From Actinomadura rayongensis (GTDB taxonomy: Bacteria; Actinomycetota; Actinomycetes; Streptosporangiales; Streptosporangiaceae): 64,000 bases of DNA. The notes below the pieces were generated by a model. It had not been told where the DNA came from. It ran no database searches and saw nothing but the letters and a program-made list of their open reading frames with translations. A program made the position numbers and the translations under genes. This document shows, in pieces, positions 17,471 to 26,764 of this stretch. Each line of letters begins with the position of its first letter. The first letter of the stretch is position 1. The DNA is taken from NCBI RefSeq assembly GCF_009831215.1, contig NZ_WUTW01000005.1, positions 372,001 to 436,000 of the forward strand. Reading direction: 5' to 3'.

Positions 17471-18553
17471 TCAAGGGCGCGCGGTGAGGCCGGTGCAGGC
17501 GCGCAGGCCGTTCCAGCGCTTCGTCTCCGCCGTCGCCGCCGCGCCCGTCAGCGGGATCGGCAGGCCGTTCGCGATGCGGGCGGGCCTCCATTTCGCGGCC
17601 GTCACCTTGCGGCCCTGCATCTTCAGGAACAGGACGCCCGAGTTCGCCGTCTGGCCGTTCGCGGACGAGAACACGAAATTGCCCATGCCGTAGTGGACGT
17701 ACTTCCCGTCCAGGTAGCCGCCGCCGAGCGGGACGTGCGCGTGGCCGCCCACCACGACGTCCGCGCCCGCCGCGACGAGTTTCTTCGCCAACGTCTGCTG
17801 GCGCGGGAGCGGGCAGTTCTTCAGCTCCTGGCCCCAATGCAGGTGGACGATCACGATGTCCGACGTTTTGCGGGCCTCGCGAACGGCCTGGACCATGCGC
17901 GGCTCGTCCTTGGCGGAGGCCAGGCCGCCCTTCGTGTCCGTCGCCGTCCAGGCCTGGATGAGCTGGTCGTCCAGGACCTGCGTCGCGCCGATGATGGCCA
18001 GGCGGTTGCCCTTTACCGTCACGCGATAAGGGCGGTAGGCCGCGTCGGCGTCCTTCCCGATGCCGACCGTCGGGAATTTGCTCGTTCTGATGGCGCGCAG
18101 CGAATCCTGGAGGCCGACCTCGCCGAAGTCCATGCCGTGGTTGTTGGCCATCGACGCCGCGTCCACCCCGGCCGCGCGCAGCGCCGTGAAAGCCGACGGC
18201 GGCGCGCGGAACGTGAACTCCTTGCCCGGCGCCGGCGTGCCGCGCGTCGTGATCGCCGTCTCCAGGTTGACCATCGCGAAATCGGCGGCCCGCAGCAGTT
18301 TCGCCACCGGGCCGAGCGCCGTCTTCGGCGACGCCAGCCGTGACCGCAACTGGCCCTCGAAATGCGTGTCCCCGCCGAAGGCCAGCAGGATCGGCTCCTT
18401 CGCGGGCGCGGAGGTCTTCGCGCGGGCCGGCGGCGACGACGCGGGCGGCGTCCCAGCACCGGCCGGGTCCTCGTTCCCGCCGCACGCGGCGAGCGCCAGC
18501 AGCGCGAGGGCCGCGACGGCGGCGGCCGGCGCCCGGTGTCCCTGGATGACCAC
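17471..18553 (-). CDS. CapA-like metallophosphatase lipoprotein
   Basis: A 360-residue exported lipoprotein: positively charged start, hydrophobic stretch and lipobox LAAC at residues 21-24. The mature part is a CapA/PGA_cap metallophosphoesterase-fold domain: FGGDTHFEG, MVNLETAI, ASMANNHGMDFG, HLHWGQEL and GGHAHVPLGGG supply the metal-binding Asp/Asn/His set. CapA proteins take part in poly-gamma-glutamate capsule handling, but no capBC genes are present and the substrate here is open. GAGGAG sits six bases before the GTG. It is convergent with the beta-glucosidase and divergent from the molybdoenzyme. Confidence 0.85.
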   Translation of the reverse strand: MVIQGHRAPAAAVAALALLALAACGGNEDPAGAGTPPASSPPARAKTSAPAKEPILLAFGGDTHFEGQLRSRLASPKTALGPVAKLLRAADFAMVNLETAITTRGTPAPGKEFTFRAPPSAFTALRAAGVDAASMANNHGMDFGEVGLQDSLRAIRTSKFPTVGIGKDADAAYRPYRVTVKGNRLAIIGATQVLDDQLIQAWTATDTKGGLASAKDEPRMVQAVREARKTSDIVIVHLHWGQELKNCPLPRQQTLAKKLVAAGADVVVGGHAHVPLGGGYLDGKYVHYGMGNFVFSSANGQTANSGVLFLKMQGRKVTAAKWRPARIANGLPIPLTGAAATAETKRWNGLRACTGLTARP

Positions 18554-18651
18554 GGTTTTCTCCTCAGCGTTCGGCCGCGATCGGACCGTACCACCACCGT
18601 CCGCACGGGCATCATGGTGGAACCACCCCTGGAAAGCCTGGAGCGCATCTC

Positions 18652-20880
18652 ATGGCGAGCCGTACCGCCTTCCGAACCTGTCCCCTGTGCGAGGCCGTCT
18701 GCGGACTCCGGCTGCGCATCGACGACGACGTCATCACCGAAGTCCGCGGCGACCCCGACGACCCGTTCAGTCGGGGCTACCTCTGCCCCAAGGGCGCGTC
18801 CCTCGGCCGCCTCGACGCCGACCCCGACCGCCTCGACGCGCCCCTGCTGCGCGGCGACGCCGGGCACGCCGAGACGAGCTGGGAGGAGGCGTTCCGGCAC
18901 GTCCACGCCCGGCTGCGGGACATCCTGGACCGGCATGGGAACGATGCAGTGGCCGTCTACATCGGCAACCCCGCCGCCCACTCCATCGCCGGGCCGCTGT
19001 ACGCGCCCGCCCTCGTCAAGGCGCTGCGCACCCGCAACGTCTACACCGCGTCCACCGCCGACCAGATGCCCAAGCACGTCAGCTCCGGGCACCTGTTCGG
19101 CGATCCCACCGCGATCCCCGTCCCCGACCTGGACCGCACCGACCACCTGCTGATGTTCGGCGCGAACCCGCTGGAGACCAACGGCAGCCTGTGCTCGGCG
19201 CCCGACTTCCCGAAGCGGCTGCGCGCCGTCCGCGCCCGCGGCGGGACGGTCACCGTCGTCGACCCGCGCCGCACCCGCACCGCCGACCTCGCCGACGAGC
19301 ACGTCTTCCTGCGGCCCGGCACGGACGCGTTCCTGCTCGCCGCGCTCGTCCAGGTCCTGTTCGCCGAGGACCTCGTCGCGGCGCCGCCCGCGCTGCCCGA
19401 CCGGCTCAACGGGCTGGACGACGTCCGCGCGCTCGTCCGCGACCTCACGCCCGAACGCGTCGCGCGCGTCACCGGCGTCGAGCCCGCGACCACGCGGCGC
19501 CTGGCCCGCGCGCTCGCCGCCGCGCCGCGCGCCGCCGTCTACGGGCGGCTCGGCACGACCGTCCAGGCGTTCGGGACGCTCAGCAGCTGGCTCGTGGACG
19601 TCCTCAACATCGTCACCGGCAACCTCGACCGTCCCGGCGGGGCGATGTTCGCGCGGGCCGCGCACCGGTCCCTCCACCGCCTGCGCCGACCGTTCGCGCC
19701 CGGCCGCTGGCACAGCCGCGTCCGCGGGCTCCCCGAGACGATGGGCGAACTGCCCGTCGCCACCCTCGCCGACGAGATCGAGACGCCCGGCGAGGGCCGC
19801 GTCCGCGCGCTGATCACGATCGGCGGGAACCCGGCGCTGTCCGCGCCGAACGCCGCCCGGCTGGACCGCGCGCTCGGCACGCTCGACTTCATGGTCAGCG
19901 TCGACCCCTACCTCAACGAGACGACCCGGCACGCCCACGTCGTCCTGCCGCCGCCCCGGCCCCGGCAGACGCCGCACTACGACGTCGCGCTGCTCGGCCT
20001 CGCCGTCCGCAACTACGCGCGGTACTCGCCGCCGGTCGTCGCGCCGCCCGCCGGACGGCCCGGCGAGGCCGCGATCCTCGCCCGCCTCGCCGTGACCGCG
20101 TCCGGCCTGGACGCCGCGCCCGGCGACCTGGACGAGATGATCATCGCGGACACGCTGCGGAAGGCCGTCGCGCTGCCCGGCTCGCCCGTCCACGGCCGGG
20201 ACCCCGGCGAACTGCGCAAGGCCCTCGCCGACGGCACGCTCACCGAGCAGCGGCTCGACATGATGCTGCGTCTCGGCCCGTACGGGGACGGCTTCGGCGA
20301 CGACCCGTCCGGCCTCACCCTCGCCCGGCTGCGCGACGAGCACCCGCACGGCATCGACCTCGGCCCCCTCGAACCGCGCCTGGACGAGGTGCTCTGCACG
20401 GCGTCCGGCCGCATCGAGCTGTGCCCGCCCGCGTTCGCCGCCGACACCGGACGGCTCCGCGCCGCCCTCGACGCCGCCCCGGCCGATCCCGGGCTCGTCC
20501 TCATCGGCCGCCGCCACCTGCGCTCCAACAACAGCTGGATGCACAACGTCCCCGAACTGACCGGCGGCTCCAACACCTGCACGCTCCAGCTCAGCACCGC
20601 CGACGCCGGACGCCTCGGCGTCACCGCGGGCGCCCGCGTCCGCGTCACCGCCCGCACCGGCACCGTCGAGGCCGTCGCCGAGCCGACCGACCGCCTGATG
20701 CCCGGCGTCGTCAGCCTCCCGCACGGCTGGGGCCACGACCGTCCCGGCACCCGCACCCGCGTCGCGAGCGCCGACCCCGGCGTCAGCGTCAACACCCTCA
20801 CCGACGAACGCGAGATCGACCCGCTCTCCGGCACGGCCGTCCTCAACGGCGTCCCCGTCACCGTCGAACCCATCGCATGA
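18652..20880 (+). CDS. Molybdopterin (bis-MGD) oxidoreductase
   Basis: A 742-residue enzyme of the DMSO-reductase/formate-dehydrogenase superfamily. An N-terminal 4Fe-4S site (Cys10, Cys13, Cys17, Cys45) precedes the Mo domains and a C-terminal molydopterin-dinucleotide-binding barrel (from about residue 610, with NNSWMHN and SLPHGWGH). The position that carries Cys, SeCys or Ser in formate and nitrate enzymes reads S-T-A-D-Q-M-P-K, so Asp137 is the likely metal ligand. There is no Tat signal and no adjacent electron-transfer subunit, so it is probably cytosolic; the substrate cannot be named. The Rieske protein 108 bases downstream could be an electron partner, which is a guess. Confidence 0.85.
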   Translation: MASRTAFRTCPLCEAVCGLRLRIDDDVITEVRGDPDDPFSRGYLCPKGASLGRLDADPDRLDAPLLRGDAGHAETSWEEAFRHVHARLRDILDRHGNDAVAVYIGNPAAHSIAGPLYAPALVKALRTRNVYTASTADQMPKHVSSGHLFGDPTAIPVPDLDRTDHLLMFGANPLETNGSLCSAPDFPKRLRAVRARGGTVTVVDPRRTRTADLADEHVFLRPGTDAFLLAALVQVLFAEDLVAAPPALPDRLNGLDDVRALVRDLTPERVARVTGVEPATTRRLARALAAAPRAAVYGRLGTTVQAFGTLSSWLVDVLNIVTGNLDRPGGAMFARAAHRSLHRLRRPFAPGRWHSRVRGLPETMGELPVATLADEIETPGEGRVRALITIGGNPALSAPNAARLDRALGTLDFMVSVDPYLNETTRHAHVVLPPPRPRQTPHYDVALLGLAVRNYARYSPPVVAPPAGRPGEAAILARLAVTASGLDAAPGDLDEMIIADTLRKAVALPGSPVHGRDPGELRKALADGTLTEQRLDMMLRLGPYGDGFGDDPSGLTLARLRDEHPHGIDLGPLEPRLDEVLCTASGRIELCPPAFAADTGRLRAALDAAPADPGLVLIGRRHLRSNNSWMHNVPELTGGSNTCTLQLSTADAGRLGVTAGARVRVTARTGTVEAVAEPTDRLMPGVVSLPHGWGHDRPGTRTRVASADPGVSVNTLTDEREIDPLSGTAVLNGVPVTVEPIA

Positions 20881-20988
20881 CCACCGGGTTTCGCGCGAAC
20901 CGCGCGCGGTAGGAGCCCGATCCCCGAGTGGCCGCCTCGGGGAGCGGCGGATAGTGTCGAGAGCGGCGCCACACTCCCGAGGAGGGTC

Positions 20989-21909
20989 ATGAACCGACGG
21001 GCGAGCAACATCTTCCGGCGCGTCGCCAGGCCGAGCCGCGGGGCGCGGCCGACCGACGTCGCCGAGAGCATGGAGCGCGCGGAGCGGCTCGACCCGGTGG
21101 TCGAGGCGGTCCAGTCCGTCGCGCGGCGCGTCCTGCCGCCCGGGAGGCTGCGGGACCTGCTGAACGGCGTGCCGTTCGGGCATCCGGCGCACGCTCCGAT
21201 GACGGACCTGCCCATCGGGTGCTGGATTTCGGCGGGCGTGCTCGACCTGCTGCCCGGGAACCGGCGCGCCGCCGGGACGCTCGTCGCCGCCGGGCTCGCC
21301 GGGGCCGTCCCGACCGCGCTGGCGGGGCTCGCCGACTGGTCGTCGCTGCACCGCGAGCAGCAGCGGACGGGGCTCGTCCACGCGTTCGGCACGTCCGCCG
21401 CGACCGCGCTGTACGCGGCGTCGCTCGTCGCGCGGCTGCGCGGCCGGGACGCGGCCGGACGCGCGCTCGGGTTCGCCGGGCTCACGGCGGTGCTCGGCGG
21501 CGCCTACCTCGGCGGGCACCTCGCCTACCGGCAGGCGGCGGGCGTCAGCCACGCCGACCCGGTGCAGCACCTGGTGCCGCTCGGCTGGCACGACCTGTGC
21601 TCGCTGGACGACCTGCCGCCCGGCGCGCCGGTGTCGCGGCGGCTCGGCTACATCGCGCTGTTCGTGCTGCGGATCCACGACGACATCCACGTCCTCACCG
21701 ACCGGTGCAGCCACCTCGGCGGGCCGCTGCACCAGGGCCGCATCGTGTACGACCGCGACGACGAGCTGTGCGTCGTCTGCCCGTGGCACGGCAGCACGTT
21801 CCGGGTGGACGACGGCGCGGTCGTCCACGGCCCGGCGACCGGCCGGCAGCCCGCGTTCGAGACGCGCGTGCTGGACAACGGCGTCGTCCAGGTCCGCCCG
21901 CTGCCCTAG
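20989..21909 (+). CDS. DUF2231-Rieske fusion membrane protein
   Basis: A 306-residue protein. Residues 60-185 form the DUF2231 membrane region (four hydrophobic helices beginning HPAHAPMTDLPIG). Residues 200-305 form a Rieske 2Fe-2S domain with both cluster boxes intact: Cys240-x-His242 (CSHLGG) and Cys264-x2-His267 (CPWHG). The fusion suggests a membrane-anchored redox carrier with the cluster at one face. The ATG is preceded by GAGGAGG. It follows the molybdoenzyme in the same direction and overlaps the convergent TauE gene by four bases. Confidence 0.9.
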   Translation: MNRRASNIFRRVARPSRGARPTDVAESMERAERLDPVVEAVQSVARRVLPPGRLRDLLNGVPFGHPAHAPMTDLPIGCWISAGVLDLLPGNRRAAGTLVAAGLAGAVPTALAGLADWSSLHREQQRTGLVHAFGTSAATALYAASLVARLRGRDAAGRALGFAGLTAVLGGAYLGGHLAYRQAAGVSHADPVQHLVPLGWHDLCSLDDLPPGAPVSRRLGYIALFVLRIHDDIHVLTDRCSHLGGPLHQGRIVYDRDDELCVVCPWHGSTFRVDDGAVVHGPATGRQPAFETRVLDNGVVQVRPLP

Positions 21910-22673
21910 AGCAGGAACTTGGCCAGGGCGGCGAGCCCGACGACGACGATCACCGCGCGCAGCAGCGGCGGCGGGATGCGGCGGCCGACGCGGGCGCCGA
22001 GCAGGCCGCCGAGCGTCGCGCCGAGCGCGATGAGCAGGACGGCGAGCCAGTCGATGCGGGTGTCGGAGAACAGCCACAGCCCGGTGAACAGGACGGCCGC
22101 CGACCCGTTCACCACCGCCGACAGGACGTTCTTCGCCGCGTTGACGCGCTGGATCTCGTCGTCCAGCGCGATGCCGAGCACGGCGATGAGGATGATGCCC
22201 TGCGCGGCGCCGAAGTAGCCGCCGTAGACGCCCGCGAGCAGGATCGCCGCCCACAGCCAGGGGCCGCCGTGCGGGCGCGTCCCGTTCCGGCGGGCGACCA
22301 GCCACTTCTGGAGCCGGGGCTGGACGACCACGAGGACGAGCGCGACCACGATGAGCGCCGGGACGATGACCTGGAACGCTCCCGCGGGCAGCGCGAGCAG
22401 CAGCGTCCCGCCGAGCAGCGCGCCGAGCAGGGACGCCGAGCCGAGCCGCAGCAGCCGGTCCCGCTGGCCGCGCAGCTCGCGCCGGTAGCCGTACGCGCCG
22501 GTCACCGAGCCGGGCACGAGCCCGATGTTGTTGGAGACGTTCGCGACGACGGGCGGGAAGCCGAGCGCCACGAGCGTCGGGAAGGTGATCAGCGAGCCGG
22601 AGCCGACGACGGTGTTGATGCCCCCGGCGGCGATGCCCGCCGCGAAGACCGCGACCCCTTCCAGCACGTCCAC
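21906..22673 (-). CDS. TauE/SafE (TSUP) family transporter
   Basis: A 255-residue integral membrane protein of the sulfite-exporter/TSUP family with about eight hydrophobic segments. The diagnostic GGxNxxVGxGSLI (residues 17-29) and the second-half GVYGGYFGAAQGIIL motif are present. Family members move sulfite, sulfonates or small organic anions; direction and substrate are unknown. The start is GTG. It is convergent with the Rieske gene, sharing four bases across the stops. Confidence 0.9.
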   Translation of the reverse strand: MDVLEGVAVFAAGIAAGGINTVVGSGSLITFPTLVALGFPPVVANVSNNIGLVPGSVTGAYGYRRELRGQRDRLLRLGSASLLGALLGGTLLLALPAGAFQVIVPALIVVALVLVVVQPRLQKWLVARRNGTRPHGGPWLWAAILLAGVYGGYFGAAQGIILIAVLGIALDDEIQRVNAAKNVLSAVVNGSAAVLFTGLWLFSDTRIDWLAVLLIALGATLGGLLGARVGRRIPPPLLRAVIVVVGLAALAKFLL

Positions 22674-22719
22674 GGTCCGAAAGCGTAGAGCGGGCCGGAA
22701 AAGGGGCGGCGGGTGGGGG

Positions 22720-23376
22720 TCACCCCGGGACGATCCCGCCCGCCCGCAGCGCCGTCGCGGTCCGCTCGCCGTCGGCGGCGAGGATCGCGGCCTGCCGCTC
22801 GCCCTCGGCGCGCAGGATCCGGGCGCGCTTCTCGTGCTCGGCGCGCGCCTCGTCCTCGATGGCGTCGCGGAGCCCGGCGGGCGGGTCGACGGCCTTCAGC
22901 TCGACCGCGCGCAGCCGCAGCCCCCAGCGTCCGGCGGGGCCTTCGAGCGCGGCCAGCACCTCGTCGCCGATGACGGCGCGGGACGGCGCGACCTGCTCCA
23001 GCTCGCGCGTCCCGACCGCCGCGCGCAGGGCCGTCACGACGACCTCGCTGATCGCGCTGTGCAGCTCGGCGACGGCGTAGGTGGCGGCGCGCGCGTCGGC
23101 GACCTCGTACCGGACGACCGTCTCGACGTGGACGAGCAGGTTCTCCGCCGTCGCGATCGGCCGGGCCGGGAACGGCAGCACGCGCTCGCGCAGGTCGACG
23201 CGCGCCCGCACCCGGTCGAACGGCGCGAACACCAGCCGCACGCCCGGCGTGAGCGTGCGGTGGTGACGGCCGAGGCGCTCGACGACGTCCGCCGTGGCCT
23301 CCGGGACGACCCGGACCGCCGCGACGAGGTAGAGGACGGGGCACGCGACGGCGAGGACGATCAGGGCGAGGAGCAC
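22720..23376 (-). CDS. SPFH/band-7 (slipin-like) membrane protein
   Basis: A 218-residue protein with a short N-terminal membrane helix (residues 2-20) followed by the SPFH core: VPEATADVVERLGR, LTPGVRLVFAPFD, RVLPFPARP and a C-terminal charged helix (IEDEARAEHEKRARI). Such proteins form ring or microdomain scaffolds and often modulate proteases. The partner NfeD-type protein is absent here. The start is the GTG at 23376: TACCAT lies six bases before it and no ribosome site is visible, which fits a leaderless transcript. It follows the ABC ATPase on the same strand with a 37-base gap. Confidence 0.8.
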   Translation of the reverse strand: MLLALIVLAVACPVLYLVAAVRVVPEATADVVERLGRHHRTLTPGVRLVFAPFDRVRARVDLRERVLPFPARPIATAENLLVHVETVVRYEVADARAATYAVAELHSAISEVVVTALRAAVGTRELEQVAPSRAVIGDEVLAALEGPAGRWGLRLRAVELKAVDPPAGLRDAIEDEARAEHEKRARILRAEGERQAAILAADGERTATALRAGGIVPG

Positions 23377-23413
23377 CCCTGGATGGTAGGTCGGCGCGCC
23401 CCCGCCGAGAAGG

Positions 23414-24202
23414 TCACCGGGCGGCGCGCGCGGCCCACCGGCCCTCGTGCCGCTCCACCGTGAGCGGCAGCCCGAAGCATTCGGACAGGTGCTCGGGCGT
23501 GAACACCTCGTCCACCTTGCCCTGCGCCAGGATCGTCCCCTTACGGAGAAGCAAGGCATGTGTGACCCCGGAGGGCACTTCTTCGAGATGGTGGGTGACA
23601 AGGACGGTCGTCGGCGCGGCCGGGTCGTCGGCCAGCACGCCGAGCCGCCGGACGAGGTCCTCCCGGCCGCCGAGGTCCAGGCCCGCGGCGGGCTCGTCCA
23701 GCAGCAGCAGCTCCGGGTCCGGCATGAGCGCCCGCGCGATCTGCACCCGCTTGCGCTCGCCCTCCGACAGCGTCCCGAACCGGCGGTCGGCCAGGTCGGC
23801 GGCGCCGAGGGCGTCCAGCAGGGCGGCGGCGCGCGCGAGGTCGGCCGACTCGTACTCCTCGCGCCAGCGGCCGAGGATCGCGTAGGACGCCGTCACCACC
23901 AGGTCGAGGACGGTCTCCCCCGGCGGCACCCGCTCGGCCACCGCCGCCGAGGCCAGGCCGATGCGCGGACGCAGCTCGAAAACGTCCGTCCGGCCCAACC
24001 GCTCGCCCAAAATGTCCACATCACCCGAAGTCGGGTACAGCAGCGAGCCCGCCACCTGGAGGAGCGTCGTCTTCCCCGCGCCGTTCGGGCCGAGGATCAC
24101 CCACCGCTCGCCCTCGTCCACCGACCACGAGACGTCGCGCAGGAGATCCGCTCCGTCGCGCCTGACCCCGACTCCGCTGAGTTCCAGTACCTCGCCGGCC
24201 AT
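23414..24202 (-). CDS. ABC transporter ATP-binding protein
   Basis: A 262-residue stand-alone nucleotide-binding subunit. Walker A GPNGAGKTT near residue 39, signature LSEGERKRV, Walker B LLLLDEPAAGLD and the switch VTHHLEE are all intact. There is no permease nearby. The sequence and the isolation resemble the YlmA/ModF-like ATPases whose partner is unknown. The ATG at 24202 was preferred over a TTG six codons upstream; AGGG precedes it. Confidence 0.85.
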   Translation of the reverse strand: MAGEVLELSGVGVRRDGADLLRDVSWSVDEGERWVILGPNGAGKTTLLQVAGSLLYPTSGDVDILGERLGRTDVFELRPRIGLASAAVAERVPPGETVLDLVVTASYAILGRWREEYESADLARAAALLDALGAADLADRRFGTLSEGERKRVQIARALMPDPELLLLDEPAAGLDLGGREDLVRRLGVLADDPAAPTTVLVTHHLEEVPSGVTHALLLRKGTILAQGKVDEVFTPEHLSECFGLPLTVERHEGRWAARAAR

Positions 24203-24379
24203 CGTGCGCCCTGTCCCCAATCTCGCCTCACAGGAGTGATCGACCCCCGGAGTGAACTTATGCGATCGCGCGGGCAGGTCTTCCCGCGGACCGGTTTGCC
24301 CCTCACGCTATCGAGTGGGTCAGGCGATCCGAACGCTTATGGTGGTTCGCATGCCCATAGGGGATTGTTTGGGGACGGC

Positions 24380-25132
24380 ATGAACGACGCAGCCATCGCC
24401 CTGGTCGCGTGGGGCAACGCCTGGCTGACGGGCAACGTCGGCCTGGACGAGGCCGTGGACGCCGTCGAGCGCGTCGCCGGACCGCAGCTCCTCGGCACCG
24501 CCCCCGCCGAGGCGCCGCTGCGGCGCGGCCTCGGCGACCTGCGCGTCGGCGGGCTGACCGGGCTGCGGCTCGCGCTGCCCGCGCCCGGCGACCCGCTCGG
24601 GCTGACCGGCCCGCCGGCGTTCAACGCGCGGGCCGTGGACGCGGGCGCGGCGGTCGTCGCGGCGCTCGGGGAACGGGCCATCGGGCTCGTCCCGGCCGAG
24701 GACCGGCGCGGCTCGTCCTATGTCGGGGTCCGCTGGGAGCCGTGCGACGCCGCGCCCTCCCCGCCGGACGTCCCGTCCCTCGCCGAGGCCGACCGGCACC
24801 TCACGCTCGCGATGCGGGACGCGACCGAGGCGCTGCTGACCGTGGACGACGTCGACGGCGTCCCGCCGCAGGTCGCCGACGCCCTCGCCGACCTGCGCGA
24901 CCCCGGCCAGCACGGCCATCCGCTGGCGCCCGGCTACCCGGCCCGCGCGCACCGCGTCGCCGCGCTCGCCGGACGGCTGTCGCGGGTCGTCGCGCTGGCC
25001 CGGCGGATGGAGGCGCGCGGCCTCACGTCCGACGCGATGCACCGCCGCGAGCAGGCGCTGCGGATGCTGGACGGCGCCGTGCGGCGCGCGCTCGTGGCGG
25101 CCTGCAACAGCGCGTTCGATCCCGTCCCGTAG
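24380..25132 (+). CDS. Conserved actinobacterial protein, unknown function
   Basis: I do not recognise a family. The 250-residue product is soluble, rich in Ala, Leu, Asp and Arg, with helical segments (WGNAWLTGNVGLDEAVDAVE; a C-terminal helix from RAHRVAALAGRL to ALVAACNSAF) and a Pro-rich turn in the middle. GGGGA precedes the ATG. The coding bias matches the neighbours, and the gene ends at a strong bidirectional hairpin, both of which support it being real. Confidence 0.7.
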   Translation: MNDAAIALVAWGNAWLTGNVGLDEAVDAVERVAGPQLLGTAPAEAPLRRGLGDLRVGGLTGLRLALPAPGDPLGLTGPPAFNARAVDAGAAVVAALGERAIGLVPAEDRRGSSYVGVRWEPCDAAPSPPDVPSLAEADRHLTLAMRDATEALLTVDDVDGVPPQVADALADLRDPGQHGHPLAPGYPARAHRVAALAGRLSRVVALARRMEARGLTSDAMHRREQALRMLDGAVRRALVAACNSAFDPVP

Positions 25133-25140
25133 AAACGCGA

Positions 25141-25168
25141 AACGGGGCGTCCGGCCGGACGCCCCGTT
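25141..25168. terminator. Perfect 28-base bidirectional hairpin
   Basis: A 28-base exact palindrome whose halves each read AACGGGGCGTCCGG inward. It separates the hypothetical gene from the convergent RDD gene and should stop both. TCGTCTTCC follows on the plus strand. Confidence 0.8.
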
Positions 25169-25182
25169 CGTCTTCCGGACCG

Positions 25183-25878
25183 TCAGGCCCGGACGACCAG
25201 CGTGTTGCAGATCTTGTCGGCGAAGGTCTGCTTGCGGTCGTCCCACAGCGGCCAGAGGAAGCCGATGTAGCAGGCGAAGCCGTCGGCGACGTGCGCGAGG
25301 CGACGGACGAACGCGCCGCCGAAGCCGAGCACCTGGCCGGTCTGCGCGCTGACGACCCGGATGCCCATCTGGCGCTTGCCGATGGTCTGGCCGGTCGTGC
25401 CCTCCTGGTAGATCATCCAGATCATCCCGGCGGCGTACCCGGCGAGCGCGATCAGGATGATCAGCGCGCCGAGCGCCCCGGCCGCTCCGCTGCCGCTGGC
25501 CGCGAGCAGGCTGCCGATGAAGTAGACGATGGCGACCGGCGCACCGATGATGAGGCCGTCGATGAGCGTCGCGCCGACCCGGCTGCCCCACTCGGCGAGC
25601 TGGCCCGTCGAGCCGTAGTGGTGGTGATGGACCTCCTGGCCGTAGCCGGGCTGCGCGGGCGGCTGCCCGTAGCCCGGCTGGGGGGCCGGGGGCTGGCCGT
25701 AGCCGGGCTGCGGCGGGGGCTGCTGGCCGTACCCGGGCGGGGGCGGCTGCTGACCGTATCCCGGCTGCTGCGGCGGCTGCTGACCGTACCCGGGCTGCTG
25801 CCCGTACCCCGGCTGCTGCGGGGGCTGCTGGCCGTAGCCGGGCTGCTGCTGCCCGTACGGGTCGTAGGGGTTGCCCAC
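25183..25878 (-). CDS. RDD-family membrane protein with Gly-Tyr-Gln-Pro tail
   Basis: A 231-residue protein. Residues 1-85 are a low-complexity cytoplasmic head built from repeats of GYGQQPP or GYGQPPA. The rest is an RDD domain: membrane segments with GSRVGATLIDGLI (the R and D of the name), GQTIGKRQMGIRVV, and FVRRLAHVADGF. RDD proteins are small membrane proteins, a few implicated in Na+/H+ exchange; most are uncharacterised. The GTG has AAGGAG upstream. DUF2752 lies 95 bases upstream on the same strand; RDD and DUF2752 genes are probably co-transcribed. Confidence 0.88.
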   Translation of the reverse strand: MGNPYDPYGQQQPGYGQQPPQQPGYGQQPGYGQQPPQQPGYGQQPPPPGYGQQPPPQPGYGQPPAPQPGYGQPPAQPGYGQEVHHHHYGSTGQLAEWGSRVGATLIDGLIIGAPVAIVYFIGSLLAASGSGAAGALGALIILIALAGYAAGMIWMIYQEGTTGQTIGKRQMGIRVVSAQTGQVLGFGGAFVRRLAHVADGFACYIGFLWPLWDDRKQTFADKICNTLVVRA

Positions 25879-25973
25879 ACTTGCTCCTTAGTCGTTTCGA
25901 CCCTGTGGTTGGTGTGACGTCCGCCGAGCCCTGAAGGCTCCGCGAGCCCGGCCGGTTTCCGCCGGCGCCGGCC

Positions 25974-26414
25974 TCAGACCCGCAACAGCCCGAGCCGGGC
26001 GAGCTGCCACAGCTCCGACGCCACGAGGGCTGCGCCGAGGATCCACGCGCGGGTCCCCGGCCGGAGTGCCCACCACCGGACTCCCGCCCCGAGCGGCGCG
26101 ACGGCGAGGCCGACGGCGCCGGCGAACGCCACCGGGTTGGCGAGCACGGCCTGGACCGGACGGCCCGAGCCCAGCTCGATGAACACCGTGGTGCCGCCGC
26201 ACAGGGGGCAGGGAATCCCCGTGATCGCCCGCAGGGGGCAGAGCACGCCGGGGTCGTTGACGCGGTGGACGCATGCCACGCCGACGGCGGCGAGCGCCAT
26301 CACCGCGACGCGCAGCGCCGTCCCTTTCGGGCCGTGCCGCGCGGAGCCGAGGACACGGCCGAAACCGCCGCCGGACGCGCGGGCGCGCACGGTCGCCCCG
26401 GGCACTCCCCCCAA
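25974..26414 (-). CDS. DUF2752 membrane protein
   Basis: A 146-residue protein with three hydrophobic segments and the DUF2752 signature: Cys-P-x(5)-T-G-I-P-Cys-P-x-Cys-G-G-T-T (residues 58-76). The Cys cluster suggests metal or redox chemistry at the membrane face, but no function is established. The start is taken at TTG 26414, with GGAGG five bases upstream; the GTG at 26405 is the alternative. The gene precedes RDD on the same strand. Confidence 0.75.
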   Translation of the reverse strand: MGGVPGATVRARASGGGFGRVLGSARHGPKGTALRVAVMALAAVGVACVHRVNDPGVLCPLRAITGIPCPLCGGTTVFIELGSGRPVQAVLANPVAFAGAVGLAVAPLGAGVRWWALRPGTRAWILGAALVASELWQLARLGLLRV

Positions 26415-26450
26415 CGCATCCTCCGCCTCGATGACATGAGTCCAGTGACC

Positions 26451-26481
26451 CGTATATCTGCTTGGTCCGGGCTGAGGTCAA
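26451..26481 (-). promoter_or_regulatory. Candidate promoter for DUF2752-RDD
   Basis: On the minus strand TTGACC (26476-26481) is followed by a TATA-rich block GATATACG (26451-26458) at 17-19 bases. It is about 40 bases upstream of the DUF2752 start. The remaining gap (26482-26764) shows no gene. Confidence 0.45.
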
Positions 26482-26764
26482 CCCCAGGGAAAAATCCGCG
26501 ATCAGACTGTTATCTCCCCCGAGACCGCCTCGTCCGGGGGTCCACACTAGGACAAACGCGTCGGCCATGGGCGAACTTCACCCACTGTTCTCGTTCGCCT
26601 CGGGACCCCGCACCGTCACTCCGGAGCCGGTGAGCGCGCGGGTACGCGCGGCTGCGCGCGGGGCGGGGCCGCACCGGGAGGCTTCCTCGACCGGTGCGGA
26701 ACGTCACACAGGGGGTATCGGCCCGCACGCGCGTTCGTGCGGGCGCGGGTGCGCGCCGGGCTGC
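26482..26764. other. Gap with no gene seen
   Basis: Open frames here are short, overlap one another and lack homology or ribosome sites. Alternating GC-rich blocks near 26630-26670 could fold but show no perfect hairpin. Confidence 0.4.

Noticed and set aside
18019..22305. A 1428-codon minus-strand frame across CapA, molybdoenzyme and Rieske genes
   Set aside because: Low-complexity Gly/Arg/Ala composition and full overlap with genes having clear motifs.
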